Part shown: one piece after another, positions 1 through 8,596 of the stretch
How positions within the stretch are numbered: position 1 is the first letter of the stretch
Layout of the letters: each line of letters opens with the position of its first letter
Source of the DNA: Gordonia amicalis NBRC 100051 = JCM 11271
GTDB lineage: Bacteria > Actinomycetota > Actinomycetes > Mycobacteriales > Mycobacteriaceae
Length of the DNA stretch: 64,000 nt
NCBI RefSeq assembly: GCF_000332995.1
Contig: NZ_BANS01000001.1
Span: forward strand, 186,001-250,000
Direction of reading: 5' to 3'
The notes under the pieces: model-generated
Database searches by the model: none
Told to the model about the DNA's origin: nothing
The model's input: the letters and a program-made list of their open reading frames with translations, nothing else
Position numbers and translations under genes: made by a program

Positions 1-8
1 TTCCGAAG

Positions 9-1229
9 GTGCTCGACGACGCATCGTCGAAGGTGCAGGAGCGTCCCTCGTCGACGATCTCGAGTCGTGCCCGCCGGTTGACGATCCTGGCGTTCGCGCT
101 GGGCGGTTTCGGCATCGGGACCACAGAGTTCGTCGCGATGGGTCTGCTCCCGAACATCGCCGGTTCCCTCGGTGTCTCCGAGCCGACCGCCGGCCACGTC
201 ATCTCCGCCTACGCGCTCGGCGTCGTCGTGGGTGCTCCGCTGATCGCGGCGCTCACGGCGCGCATGTCGCGGCGGGTGCTCCTGATCGCGTTGATGGTGG
301 CGTTCACGATCGGCAACCTCGCGACCGTGCTCGCGCCGTCGTACGGACTTCTACTCGTGGCGCGGTTCGTCGCCGGTCTTCCGCATGGTGCGTACTTCGG
401 CGTCGCGGCGCTGGTCGCCGCGCACCTCGCCGGTCCGCGGAATCGGGCCAAGGCGGTCGGGCAGGTGATGCTCGGTCTCTCGGTGGCGAACGTCGTGGGC
501 GTGCCCGCGGCGGCCTGGCTGGGGGAGACGTTCGGGTGGCGCACCGCATTCGCGATCGTCGTCGTCATCGGCATCGCGACCGTCGTCGCACTGGTCCGTG
601 TGCTGCCGACCCTGTCCGGCATGACGATCACCGACCCGCTGACCGAACTCGGGGCACTCAGACGAACGCAGGTGTGGTTCACCCTGGTGATCGGCGTCGT
701 CGGGTTCGGCGGGATGTTTGCGTTCTACACCTATCTGAACTCGGCCCTGACGTCGGTCACGGGACTGCCGGTCTCCGTCGTGCCCTTCGCCCTGATGCTG
801 TACGGACTGGGCATGGTGACCGGGAACTTCGTCGGCGGCTACGCGGCCGATCGGAGTGTGTCCGTCGCCATCCTCGCCGGCCTGTTCACCAGCGCGGTGA
901 CTCTCGCCGCCTTCGCGGTGCTCGCCGAGAATGCCTGGGCGGCACTGATTCTCACCTACTTCGTGGCGCTGACCGGATCGACGATGCTGCCGGCTCTCCA
1001 GACGCGGCTGATGGACGTCGCTGCCGACGCGCAGACACTGGCCGCCGCCCTCAATCATTCGGCGCTCAACGTTGCCAACGCCGCGGGCGCGTTCCTCGGC
1101 GGCGTGGTGGTCTCGGCCGGGTGGGGGTTCCTGTCGCCGTCGGCGATCGGCGCGGTGCTCGCCGTCGGCGGAATCGCCGTCGCGGTTGTCGCGATCGCCA
1201 CCGCTCGGCGACGGCCGGTCGGCGCCTGA
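9..1229 (+). CDS. MFS drug/sugar efflux transporter (DHA1 / AraJ-Cmr type)
   Basis: A 406-residue integral membrane protein with about 12 hydrophobic segments. A cytoplasmic N-terminal tail of about 22 residues is followed by a first helix with a GIGTTEF motif, and a typical MFS loop with RMSRR follows helix 2. These are hallmarks of the 12-TM proton antiporters related to AraJ and the chloramphenicol exporters, so it probably expels a small hydrophobic compound; the substrate cannot be read from sequence. The first usable start is GTG at base 9. The frame stays open to the window edge, so the true start may lie outside. It ends 18 bp before the convergent bacterioferritin gene, with no obvious terminator between them. 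Confidence 0.85.
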   Translation: MLDDASSKVQERPSSTISSRARRLTILAFALGGFGIGTTEFVAMGLLPNIAGSLGVSEPTAGHVISAYALGVVVGAPLIAALTARMSRRVLLIALMVAFTIGNLATVLAPSYGLLLVARFVAGLPHGAYFGVAALVAAHLAGPRNRAKAVGQVMLGLSVANVVGVPAAAWLGETFGWRTAFAIVVVIGIATVVALVRVLPTLSGMTITDPLTELGALRRTQVWFTLVIGVVGFGGMFAFYTYLNSALTSVTGLPVSVVPFALMLYGLGMVTGNFVGGYAADRSVSVAILAGLFTSAVTLAAFAVLAENAWAALILTYFVALTGSTMLPALQTRLMDVAADAQTLAAALNHSALNVANAAGAFLGGVVVSAGWGFLSPSAIGAVLAVGGIAVAVVAIATARRRPVGA

Positions 1230-1247
1230 GCGGTCGGCTGCTGTTCG

Positions 1248-1733
1248 TCAGCCGTTGGACGGGGGAGTCGCGATGGTCTTCGACAGGTAGAGCGGTTCGC
1301 CGAGCTTGTTGATCAGCTCGAGTTGCGTCTCGAGGTAGTCGATGTGCTCTTCCTCGTCGGCGAGAATCTTTTCGAGGATGTTCGCGCTCGTGATGTCGCC
1401 CTTCTCGCGGCACATGGCGATGCCCGGGCGGAGTCGCTCGACGACCTCGACCTCGACGGCCATGTCCGACTCGAACTGTTCCCGGATGGACTGCCCGATT
1501 CGGAGCGGCAGCAGTCGCTGATAGTTGGGCAGTGCGTCGAGGAAGAGGATGCGGTCGGTGAGGATCTCGGCGTGCGTCATCTCCTCCATCGACTCCGCGC
1601 GGGTCTTCGCTGCGACCTCGGTCAGACCCCAGCTCGCCTGCATCTTCGAGTGGAGGAAGTACTGGTTGATCGCGGTCAGCTCGCTCGTGAGCTGCTCGTT
1701 GAGTAGTGCAATGATCTCGTCGTCGCCACGCAT
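1248..1733 (-). CDS. bfr: Bacterioferritin
   Basis: A 161-residue four-helix iron-storage subunit that oxidises Fe(II) and stores ferric mineral in a 24-mer. The expected ferroxidase ligands are visible: Glu in the LTSELTAINQY helix, the EEMTHAE segment (Glu, His and the adjacent haem-ligand Met region), and the DEEEHIDYLE helix. An in-frame start lies 45 bases further upstream, but the ATG at 1733 is preferred: it has a GGAGG Shine-Dalgarno seven bases away and gives the usual MRGDDEIIALLNEQL beginning. The ferredoxin that helps release stored iron is encoded 104 bp upstream on the same strand. Confidence 0.95.
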   Translation of the reverse strand: MRGDDEIIALLNEQLTSELTAINQYFLHSKMQASWGLTEVAAKTRAESMEEMTHAEILTDRILFLDALPNYQRLLPLRIGQSIREQFESDMAVEVEVVERLRPGIAMCREKGDITSANILEKILADEEEHIDYLETQLELINKLGEPLYLSKTIATPPSNG

Positions 1734-1784
1734 CTGACAGCCTCCCGTTAGCCGATTGTCTGGTGACGAAGTTAACACGGCAAA

Positions 1785-1808
1785 ACGCCCCGCGCGTGTA
1801 CTCGCGCG
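1785..1808 (-). terminator. Weak GC hairpin between bfd and bfr
   Basis: On the minus strand, two CGCGCG arms separated by six bases are followed by GGGCGTTTT. It lies downstream of bfd and upstream of bfr. It could end or attenuate bfd transcripts so that the two genes are expressed separately. The stem is only six base pairs, so this is tentative. Confidence 0.3.
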
Positions 1809-1837
1809 AGGTTGTGACTGGAGTTGTCAGTGTCGGA

Positions 1838-2020
1838 TCATGCAGCGCTCGTCGAGGTGGCCGCCCTTTCGCTCAGGATGCTGTCGAGTTTCTCCAGGCA
1901 GGTTCCGCAGCCCTCGCCCGCGCCACACCGATCACTGATGTCGTCGACGGTGTAGGCACCGGCATCACAGTGCTCATGTATTTCGTCGACGGTGACGGCG
2001 CGGCATATGCAAACGAACAT
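1838..2020 (-). CDS. bfd: Bacterioferritin-associated ferredoxin
   Basis: A 60-residue [2Fe-2S] protein. The four cluster ligands are visible as C4-x-C6 and C38-x-x-C41, the unusual Bfd spacing. In studied bacteria Bfd docks on bacterioferritin and passes electrons to reduce the ferric core, releasing iron. The neighbouring bfr gene on the same strand fits that role. Two IdeR-like boxes sit just upstream of the start, which suggests iron-dependent repression, as expected for an iron-mobilising protein. Confidence 0.92.
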   Translation of the reverse strand: MFVCICRAVTVDEIHEHCDAGAYTVDDISDRCGAGEGCGTCLEKLDSILSERAATSTSAA

Positions 2021-2045
2021 CTTCGGACCTAACGTAGTGCCTGGA

Positions 2046-2064
2046 TTAGGTAATGCTTACATAT
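2046..2064 (-). promoter_or_regulatory. IdeR/DtxR-type iron box upstream of bfd
   Basis: The plus-strand sequence TTAGGTAATGCTTACATAT matches the 19-bp mycobacterial IdeR consensus TTAGGTTAGGCTAACCTAA at 14 of 19 positions by my count. It lies 25 bp upstream of the bfd start, where a bound repressor would cover the promoter. Confidence 0.65.
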
Positions 2065-2079
2065 TCTCCTCGGTGAGCA

Positions 2080-2098
2080 CAAGGGTTGCCTTACCTCC
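2080..2098 (-). promoter_or_regulatory. Second, weaker IdeR-like box upstream of bfd
   Basis: CAAGGGTTGCCTTACCTCC keeps the AGG...TTACCT skeleton of the iron box, with about 11 of 19 consensus matches by my count. It lies 34 bp from the first box, compatible with two dimer pairs. Weaker than the first and could be chance. Confidence 0.4.
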
Positions 2099-2189
2099 AT
2101 TTCGTCTCAATCGGAGACCCGTAGACCCGTCTCGGGAGGTATGCGGCGGGCGCGGGATCTGTCGGACCGAATCCGTACTATGTGGCCTC

Positions 2190-3026
2190 GTGCCACTCTC
2201 CATCTCCACGGTCAACGTCAACGGAATCCGCGCGGCGGTCAAACATCGTTCCGAGAACAACCGCGGCTTCCTGCCCTGGTTGGAGGACTCGTCGCTCGAC
2301 ATCGTGCTGTTGCAGGAGGTACGCGCGAGCGAGGACCTCGCCCGGGACGCCCTGGCTCCCGCTCTTCAGGCGGGCTGGCATCTCACGATGAGCGAGTCGG
2401 CGGTCAAGGGGCATGCCGGTGTCGGCGTGCTCACCCGCCGGGCGCCGGACGCCGTCCGGATCGGTTTCGGGAGCGCCGAGTTCGACGAACTCGGTCGCTA
2501 TCTCGAGGTCGACCTCGACACCGATCTCGGACCGGTGACCGCGGCCAGTCTGTACCTGCCCAAGGGTGCGGCGCTCACCGACGCCGAGAAGGACATCGCC
2601 AAATTCGAGGAGAAGGCGCGGTTTCTCGACGAGTTCGGCGACCATCTCGGTCGGCTCGTCCGTCGTCGCCGGCACGTCGTCGTCGGTGGCGACTGGAACA
2701 TCGCCCATGCCGAGGCGGACATCAAGAACTGGAAGGGCAATCTCAAGAGCCCGGGCTTCCTGCCGCACGAACGCGCGTGGGTGGGCGGGCTCCTCGAGAC
2801 CGGCTGGCGTGACGTCTCCCGTGAGCTCCATCCCGGTGAGAGCGGCCCGTACTCGTGGTGGTCGTGGCGTGGCAAGGCCTTCGACAACGACTCCGGCTGG
2901 CGGATCGACTATCAGCTGACCAACCGCTCGCTCGCCGAGCGGGCGGTCAAGACCACCGTCGACCGGGCGGCCGCGTACGACCTGCGGTGGTCGGATCATG
3001 CGCCGGTCACCGTCGTCTACGAGTGA
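2190..3026 (+). CDS. xth: Exodeoxyribonuclease III family (AP endonuclease)
   Basis: A 278-residue endonuclease/exonuclease/phosphatase-fold enzyme that cuts DNA at abasic sites and trims 3' ends. Visible motifs, in order: VNVNGIR (metal-site Asn), LLQEVR (metal Glu), YLPKG, GDWNIAH (catalytic Asp/Asn), WRIDYQL and SDHAPV (catalytic Asp-His). The open frame extends about 200 bases upstream, but that part crosses the iron boxes and shows no family similarity. GTG at 2190 places the first motif at the normal position. trpS follows 48 bp downstream. Confidence 0.9.
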   Translation: MPLSISTVNVNGIRAAVKHRSENNRGFLPWLEDSSLDIVLLQEVRASEDLARDALAPALQAGWHLTMSESAVKGHAGVGVLTRRAPDAVRIGFGSAEFDELGRYLEVDLDTDLGPVTAASLYLPKGAALTDAEKDIAKFEEKARFLDEFGDHLGRLVRRRRHVVVGGDWNIAHAEADIKNWKGNLKSPGFLPHERAWVGGLLETGWRDVSRELHPGESGPYSWWSWRGKAFDNDSGWRIDYQLTNRSLAERAVKTTVDRAAAYDLRWSDHAPVTVVYE

Positions 3027-4109
<1,083 letters not shown>

Positions 4110-4126
4110 CACAGTCCTGAGTTCGA

Positions 4127-4151
4127 CCTCCTCGGCGATTCGACGAGGAGG
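4127..4151 (+). promoter_or_regulatory. Hairpin enclosing the yhjD ribosome-binding site
   Basis: An eight-base arm CCTCCTCG (4127-4134) pairs exactly with CGAGGAGG (4144-4151). The second arm is the GGAGG Shine-Dalgarno of the next gene, six bases before its GTG. Folding would hide the ribosome-binding site. No T-run follows, so it is not a classic terminator. Confidence 0.4.
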
Positions 4152-4157
4152 CGTGCG

Positions 4158-5216
4158 GTGAGTTCGGTGGTCGATTCGGGGAAGTCACTCGTCACCCGTG
4201 CGAAGTCGATCTACGAGGACCGGCGTGAGCGCTGGACCTGGCTCGACCACGTCGTGCGGACGGTGGACCGCTACAACGACCGCCGCGGAAATCTCTACGC
4301 GGCGAGCATCAGCTTCAACGGCATCCTCGCGCTCGTCCCGATCATCATGGTGGCGTTCGCGGTCGCCGGCTTCGTGCTGGCCCAACAGCCGGAGGTGCTG
4401 CAGGAGATCCAGGACGCGGTCGTGGAGAAGATGCCGGGGCAACTCGGCGATCAGGTCTCCGACATCATCACCTCGGCCATCGACTCCCGTACCACGGTGG
4501 GTGTGGTCGGCCTGCTCGGTGCGGCGTTCACCGGCATCGGCTGGATCTCCGGGGTCCGTACCGGAATGACCGAGATGTGGGGTGGTCGAGTACAACGCAA
4601 CGCGGTCATGTCGAAAGTGTGGGATCTGGTGACCTTCGCCGGACTCGGCGTCGCCTTCGCGGTGACGATGGCCGTGACCGCGCTGGGCAATTCGGGTCTC
4701 ACCAAGACTGTGCTGGGGTGGGTGGGCCTCGACGACGCGTCGTGGGCGCCGATCCTCGTGCGGGTGGTGTCGACCGCGGTCTCGATCCTCGCGACCTGGG
4801 CGTTGTTCACGTTCATCATGGCGCGGCTTCCCCTGGTGCAGTTGCCATTCCGCAACACCCTGAAAGCCGGACTGATCACCGCGGTCGCGTTCGAGATCGT
4901 CAAGACGGTCGGCGGGCTCTACCTCCAGTCGGTGCTGAGCAGCCCGGCGGGTGTGGCATTCGGCCCGATCCTCGGTGTCATGGTGTTCGCGTACCTCGCG
5001 TCGCGCATCGTGCTGTACGCCGCCGCCTGGTGTGCGACCGACCAAGCGAACGAGGAGTTCCAGGTCGAGGAGGACCCCGACGCGGAACTGCATCGGCCAG
5101 TGGTCATCTCGCCGACGGTCGAGGTGAGTCCGACGCCGCGTCCGGCGGCACTGGCGGCCGCGGCGGGTGCCGGCGCGGCGATCGCGACGCTCGTGGGGGT
5201 CGTCCGCAGGCGTTGA
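4158..5216 (+). CDS. yhjD: YhjD/YihY (BrkB-like) inner-membrane protein
   Basis: 352 residues, with a soluble N-terminal stretch of about 45 residues, about six hydrophobic segments between 50 and 290, and an acidic then Ala-rich C-terminal tail. The sequence around YNDRRGNLYAASISFNGI is the signature start of the YihY/virulence-factor BrkB family. Molecular function is not settled; E. coli YhjD has been linked to lipid A precursor transport, which a mycolate-bearing actinomycete would not need in that form. GTG start at 4158 has GGAGG six bases upstream. Possibly transcribed with trpS (48 bp gap). Confidence 0.88.
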   Translation: MSSVVDSGKSLVTRAKSIYEDRRERWTWLDHVVRTVDRYNDRRGNLYAASISFNGILALVPIIMVAFAVAGFVLAQQPEVLQEIQDAVVEKMPGQLGDQVSDIITSAIDSRTTVGVVGLLGAAFTGIGWISGVRTGMTEMWGGRVQRNAVMSKVWDLVTFAGLGVAFAVTMAVTALGNSGLTKTVLGWVGLDDASWAPILVRVVSTAVSILATWALFTFIMARLPLVQLPFRNTLKAGLITAVAFEIVKTVGGLYLQSVLSSPAGVAFGPILGVMVFAYLASRIVLYAAAWCATDQANEEFQVEEDPDAELHRPVVISPTVEVSPTPRPAALAAAAGAGAAIATLVGVVRRR

Positions 5217-5255
5217 CGTACCCACCGCCCTTCTGAGCAGAAGCAGGTGGGTGGA

Positions 5256-6566
5256 TCACCTGCGGCCGAAAAGCCTGAGTCCCAACAGCAGCAAGACCAC
5301 GGCGGCGAGCGCCGCGACGAGACCGATGAGGACGCGCACCGACATCGGGGAGGCGGTGTCGGAACCCGAACTCGCGAGGTGGGAGTCCGGGGACGAGGCG
5401 GCGCGCGGCGCAGTGGATTCCGCCGCTTCAGCAGTGGGGTCGACGAGATGTCCGACGGTGATCTCGGGACCTGCACGGAAGCCGTATTCGAACATCTCCC
5501 GCGCTTGATCCCAGTACATGTCGCCCTCGACCGACAATCCGTACATCTGCACGACGAGGATGCGGTGGCCGTCGCGTTCGGCCACGCCGACGAAGGTCTT
5601 GCGCGCGTCGTCGGTGTAGCCGGTCTTCCCGCCGAGCATGCCCGGATAGCCGTCCACGAGAAGCCGATTGCTGCTGTACATGTCGTAGGCCGGATGGTCC
5701 TTGTCGCCGGGCACGTCTGGTCGGCGCGGATAGCCGGGGAATCGGAAGGTGGGCTTCGCGATGAGCTCCCGAAAGGTCTCCTGCGCCATGGCTGCTCGGA
5801 AGATCAGCGCGAGATCGTAAGGCGAGGAGGACATCCCGGCGGCATCGAGACCCGATGGGCTCGCCGCGCGCGTGTCGGCGGCGCCCAGCTCGCGGGCGCG
5901 TTCGTTCATCTTCTCCAGCGTGGTCTCCACGCCACCGAGTTCGCGGGCGAGGGCGTTCGCGCAGTCGTTGCCCGACACCATGAGCAGGCCGGTGAGCAGG
6001 TCGCGGACGGTGTAGTGACCGCCCGGTCCCATCCCGCACGAGTCGCCCTCGGTGCTCCAGTCCTCCGCGGTCGGGATGACCGTCGCGTCGAGGTCGAGTT
6101 CGTCGAGGGCGATGAGTGCGAGCAGCACCTTGATCGTCGACGCGGGCCGGTACCGCCCGTGGGGGTCCTTGGCCGCGATGACGCGGCCGGAGTCGAGGTC
6201 GGCGATCAGCCACCCGGCCGAGGTCAGCCGTGGCGGAACGGGACCGGCCGCCGGGTCGGCGACGACGCCGCAGTACGAGAGATCCTCACCCCCGATCGCG
6301 GGTGTCGGGACGGGCAGCGAGGAAGGGGTCGTCGAACCCGGTGCGACCGCCTCGGATTCGTCGACAGCAGGCGGCGTGCCGATCTTGTGCGGACAGTGAT
6401 CGGTGACCGGAGTGCTGAAGGCGGGCGGGGCGCCGGTGGGGAGCGGGACGGCCCCGGCCGGTCCGACGCCGACCGGTCCGGCGGACATGCACAGAAGCAT
6501 CCCGAGAACAGCGGCAACGAGTGCCGATGCGGTCCGGCGAGTCCACCCCGAGGTCACCGATCGCAC
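5256..6566 (-). CDS. dacB: Secreted D-alanyl-D-alanine carboxypeptidase (penicillin-binding protein)
   Basis: 436 residues. An N-terminal signal peptide (basic start, hydrophobic residues about 13-30, Ala-rich cleavage region) is followed by a Pro-rich linker and the serine-peptidase S11 domain. All three active-site boxes are present: STIK with nucleophile Ser143 and Lys146, SGN at 198-200, and KTG at 314-316. A hydrophobic C-terminal helix ending in LFGRR anchors it to the membrane. It trims the terminal D-Ala from peptidoglycan stem peptides outside the membrane. Corresponds to mycobacterial DacB1, which also lies next to a class III aminotransferase. Confidence 0.93.
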   Translation of the reverse strand: MRSVTSGWTRRTASALVAAVLGMLLCMSAGPVGVGPAGAVPLPTGAPPAFSTPVTDHCPHKIGTPPAVDESEAVAPGSTTPSSLPVPTPAIGGEDLSYCGVVADPAAGPVPPRLTSAGWLIADLDSGRVIAAKDPHGRYRPASTIKVLLALIALDELDLDATVIPTAEDWSTEGDSCGMGPGGHYTVRDLLTGLLMVSGNDCANALARELGGVETTLEKMNERARELGAADTRAASPSGLDAAGMSSSPYDLALIFRAAMAQETFRELIAKPTFRFPGYPRRPDVPGDKDHPAYDMYSSNRLLVDGYPGMLGGKTGYTDDARKTFVGVAERDGHRILVVQMYGLSVEGDMYWDQAREMFEYGFRAGPEITVGHLVDPTAEAAESTAPRAASSPDSHLASSGSDTASPMSVRVLIGLVAALAAVVLLLLGLRLFGRR

Positions 6567-6633
6567 GTTACCAGCGGAACCACGTGGTCTCCGGACGTGC
6601 GAACGCGTCGTGTCCGACGTTCGGCCATGCGGA

Positions 6634-8025
6634 CTACAGCAGCGAATACGCCTCGCCCAGGACCGACCGCAGGATCTGCTCGATCTCGTCGAACTCGGCC
6701 TGTCCCGCGATCAGCGGCGGCGCGAGCTGCACGACGGGATCGCCGCGATCGTCGGCGCGGCAGTAGAGCCCGGCGTCGAACAGCGCGGTGGACAGGAACC
6801 CGCGCAGGATGCGTTCGGATTCGGCTGCCGTGAACGTCTCCTTGGTGGCCTTGTCCTTCACGAGCTCGATCCCGTAGAAGAAGCCCTCGCCGCGCACGTC
6901 GCCGACGATCGGCAGGTCGTACAGCTTCTCAAGGGTCGCCCGGAAGGCCGGGGCCTGGGTCTTGACGTGATCGTTGAGGCCCTCGCGCTCGAAGATGTCG
7001 AGGTTGGCCAGCGCGACCGCCGCCGACACCGGGTGCCCGCCGAAGGTGTAGCCGTGCGCGAAGGTCGTGGTGCCGTCGCGGAACGGATCGAAGAGCCGGT
7101 CGCTGGCGATCATCGCGCCGATCGGCGAGTAGCCCGACGTCATGCCCTTGGCGCAGGTGATGATGTCGGGGACGTAGCCGAAGTCCTCGCAGGCGAACAT
7201 CGAACCGATGCGACCGAATGCGCAGATCACCTCGTCGGAGACGAGCAGGACGTCGTATTCGTCGCAGATCTCGCGCACCCGCTCGAAGTAGCCGGGCGGC
7301 GGCGGAAAGCAGCCGCCGGCATTCTGGACGGGTTCGAGGAAGACGGCCGCCACGGTGTCGGGGCCCTCGAATTCGATCGCCTCGGCGATGCGGTCGGCGG
7401 CCCTGCGGCCGAACTTCTTCGGGTCATCGGACAGGTGGTCGTCCGCCCGGTAGATGTTGGTGTTCGGCACCCGGAACGCACCGGGCGTCAACGGCTCGAA
7501 GGCCTCCTTGAGCGCCGGCACGCCGGTGATCGCGAGTGCGCCCTGCGGGGTGCCGTGGTAGGCGACCGCACGCGAGATCACCTTGTGCTTACCGGGTTTG
7601 CCGACCAGCTTGAAATACTGCTTGGCCAGTTTCCAGGCACTCTCGACGGCCTCACCGCCACCGGTGGTGAAGAAGACACGGTTGAGATCGCCCGGCGCGT
7701 AGGCGGCGAGCCGCTCGGCGAGCTCGATGGCCGGCGGTGTCGCGTACGACCACAGCGGGAAGAAGGCGAGCTCCTTGGCCTGCCGGGCGGCGGCCTCGGC
7801 GAGTTCGACGCGTCCGTGACCCACCTGCACGACGAAGAGTCCCGCCAGGCCGTCGAGGTAGCTGCGTCCCCGATCGTCGAAGATGCGGACGCCCTCCCCT
7901 CGGGTGATCACCGGAGGGGTGATGGCGTCGCCGTGCCGGGCGAAGTGTCCCCAGAGGTGAGCTGCACTGCGGGCGCCGAGTGACTGAGCGGAGTTCGGGG
8001 GCGTAGAGGGGGCGGTCACGGTCAT
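6634..8025 (-). CDS. Class III PLP aminotransferase (omega-amino acid / putrescine type)
   Basis: 463 residues. Fold-type I aminotransferase with TTGGGEAVESAWK (phosphate binding), SDEVICAFGR (cofactor Asp) and the PLP lysine in CAKGMTSGY (Lys293). These enzymes move the amino group of diamines, beta-alanine or gamma-aminobutyrate onto pyruvate or 2-oxoglutarate. The longer open frame upstream is inside the regulator gene; ATG at 8025 overlaps that gene's stop by four bases, so the two are translationally coupled. The divergent aldehyde dehydrogenase and FAD oxidase suggest polyamine or omega-amine breakdown, but the exact substrate is an inference. Confidence 0.88.
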   Translation of the reverse strand: MTVTAPSTPPNSAQSLGARSAAHLWGHFARHGDAITPPVITRGEGVRIFDDRGRSYLDGLAGLFVVQVGHGRVELAEAAARQAKELAFFPLWSYATPPAIELAERLAAYAPGDLNRVFFTTGGGEAVESAWKLAKQYFKLVGKPGKHKVISRAVAYHGTPQGALAITGVPALKEAFEPLTPGAFRVPNTNIYRADDHLSDDPKKFGRRAADRIAEAIEFEGPDTVAAVFLEPVQNAGGCFPPPPGYFERVREICDEYDVLLVSDEVICAFGRIGSMFACEDFGYVPDIITCAKGMTSGYSPIGAMIASDRLFDPFRDGTTTFAHGYTFGGHPVSAAVALANLDIFEREGLNDHVKTQAPAFRATLEKLYDLPIVGDVRGEGFFYGIELVKDKATKETFTAAESERILRGFLSTALFDAGLYCRADDRGDPVVQLAPPLIAGQAEFDEIEQILRSVLGEAYSLL

Positions 8026-8486
8026 CGGGTTCCCCAGTTGTATTGCTGTTTCACGAGTTTCAGGTAGACGAGGGTCTCGGTACCGACGACCTCCGGGTGC
8101 ACCCGTACCTTCTTGTTGAGGATCTCGAGCAGGTGGTCGTCGTCCTCGGAGACGACCTCGATCAGGATGTCGAAGGACCCCGCGGTCAGGAGCACGTAGT
8201 CGATCTCGGGGTGTTCCGCGAGCCGTTCGGCGAGCGCCTGGGTGTCGCCGACGCAACGGATGCCGATCATCGCCTGGCGTGCGAATCCGAGTTTGAGAGG
8301 GTCGGTGACGGCGACGATCTGCATGAGACCGCTGTCGCTGAGCTTCTGCACACGGTTGCGCACGGCGGCTTCGGAGAGTCCGACGACCTTGCCGATGGAG
8401 GCGTAGCTGCTCCGACCATCGGCCTGCAGGAGCTCGATGATCTTCTTCGCGGTTGCGTCCAGCTGTGTGGATACAGGGTCAGCCAC
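8022..8486 (-). CDS. Lrp/AsnC family transcriptional regulator
   Basis: 154 residues. N-terminal winged helix-turn-helix (about residues 8-60, with YASIGKVVGLSEAAVRNRV as the DNA-contacting part), then an AsnC/RAM ligand-binding domain (about 70-145). Such regulators sense amino acids or related metabolites. It overlaps the aminotransferase start by four bases and faces the aldehyde dehydrogenase gene, so it probably controls both sides of the 110-bp divergent gap. Confidence 0.93.
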   Translation of the reverse strand: MADPVSTQLDATAKKIIELLQADGRSSYASIGKVVGLSEAAVRNRVQKLSDSGLMQIVAVTDPLKLGFARQAMIGIRCVGDTQALAERLAEHPEIDYVLLTAGSFDILIEVVSEDDDHLLEILNKKVRVHPEVVGTETLVYLKLVKQQYNWGTR

Positions 8487-8501
8487 CCCATGATGGTGAC
8501 G

Positions 8502-8517
8502 GATTTAGCAGTAAATC
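8502..8517. promoter_or_regulatory. Candidate Lrp operator palindrome
   Basis: Arms GATTTA and TAAATC flank GCAG in an otherwise GC-rich divergent promoter region, 15 bp upstream of the Lrp-type gene and 80 bp upstream of the aldehyde dehydrogenase. Lrp-family sites are typically AT-rich palindromes of about 15 bp. Assignment rests on position and symmetry only. Confidence 0.45.
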
Positions 8518-8582
8518 GCAACATTGACGACGGAAACCGTAGTGAAACCTGGCTTCAGCGCGTGAATCCGCAACGACATCGG

Positions 8583-8588
8583 TAGGCT
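8583..8588 (+). promoter_or_regulatory. -10 box (TAGGCT) for a probably leaderless aldehyde dehydrogenase transcript
   Basis: TAGGCT fits the actinobacterial TAnnnT -10 and ends eight bases before the ATG, so transcription would begin at or near the start codon. No Shine-Dalgarno is seen apart from a G-run touching the ATG. Confidence 0.45.
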
Positions 8589-8596
8589 CTGGGGGT

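Noticed and set aside
1992-2189. N-terminal extension of exodeoxyribonuclease III
   Set aside because: It would cross both iron boxes, carries no family similarity, and displaces the first motif by 66 residues.
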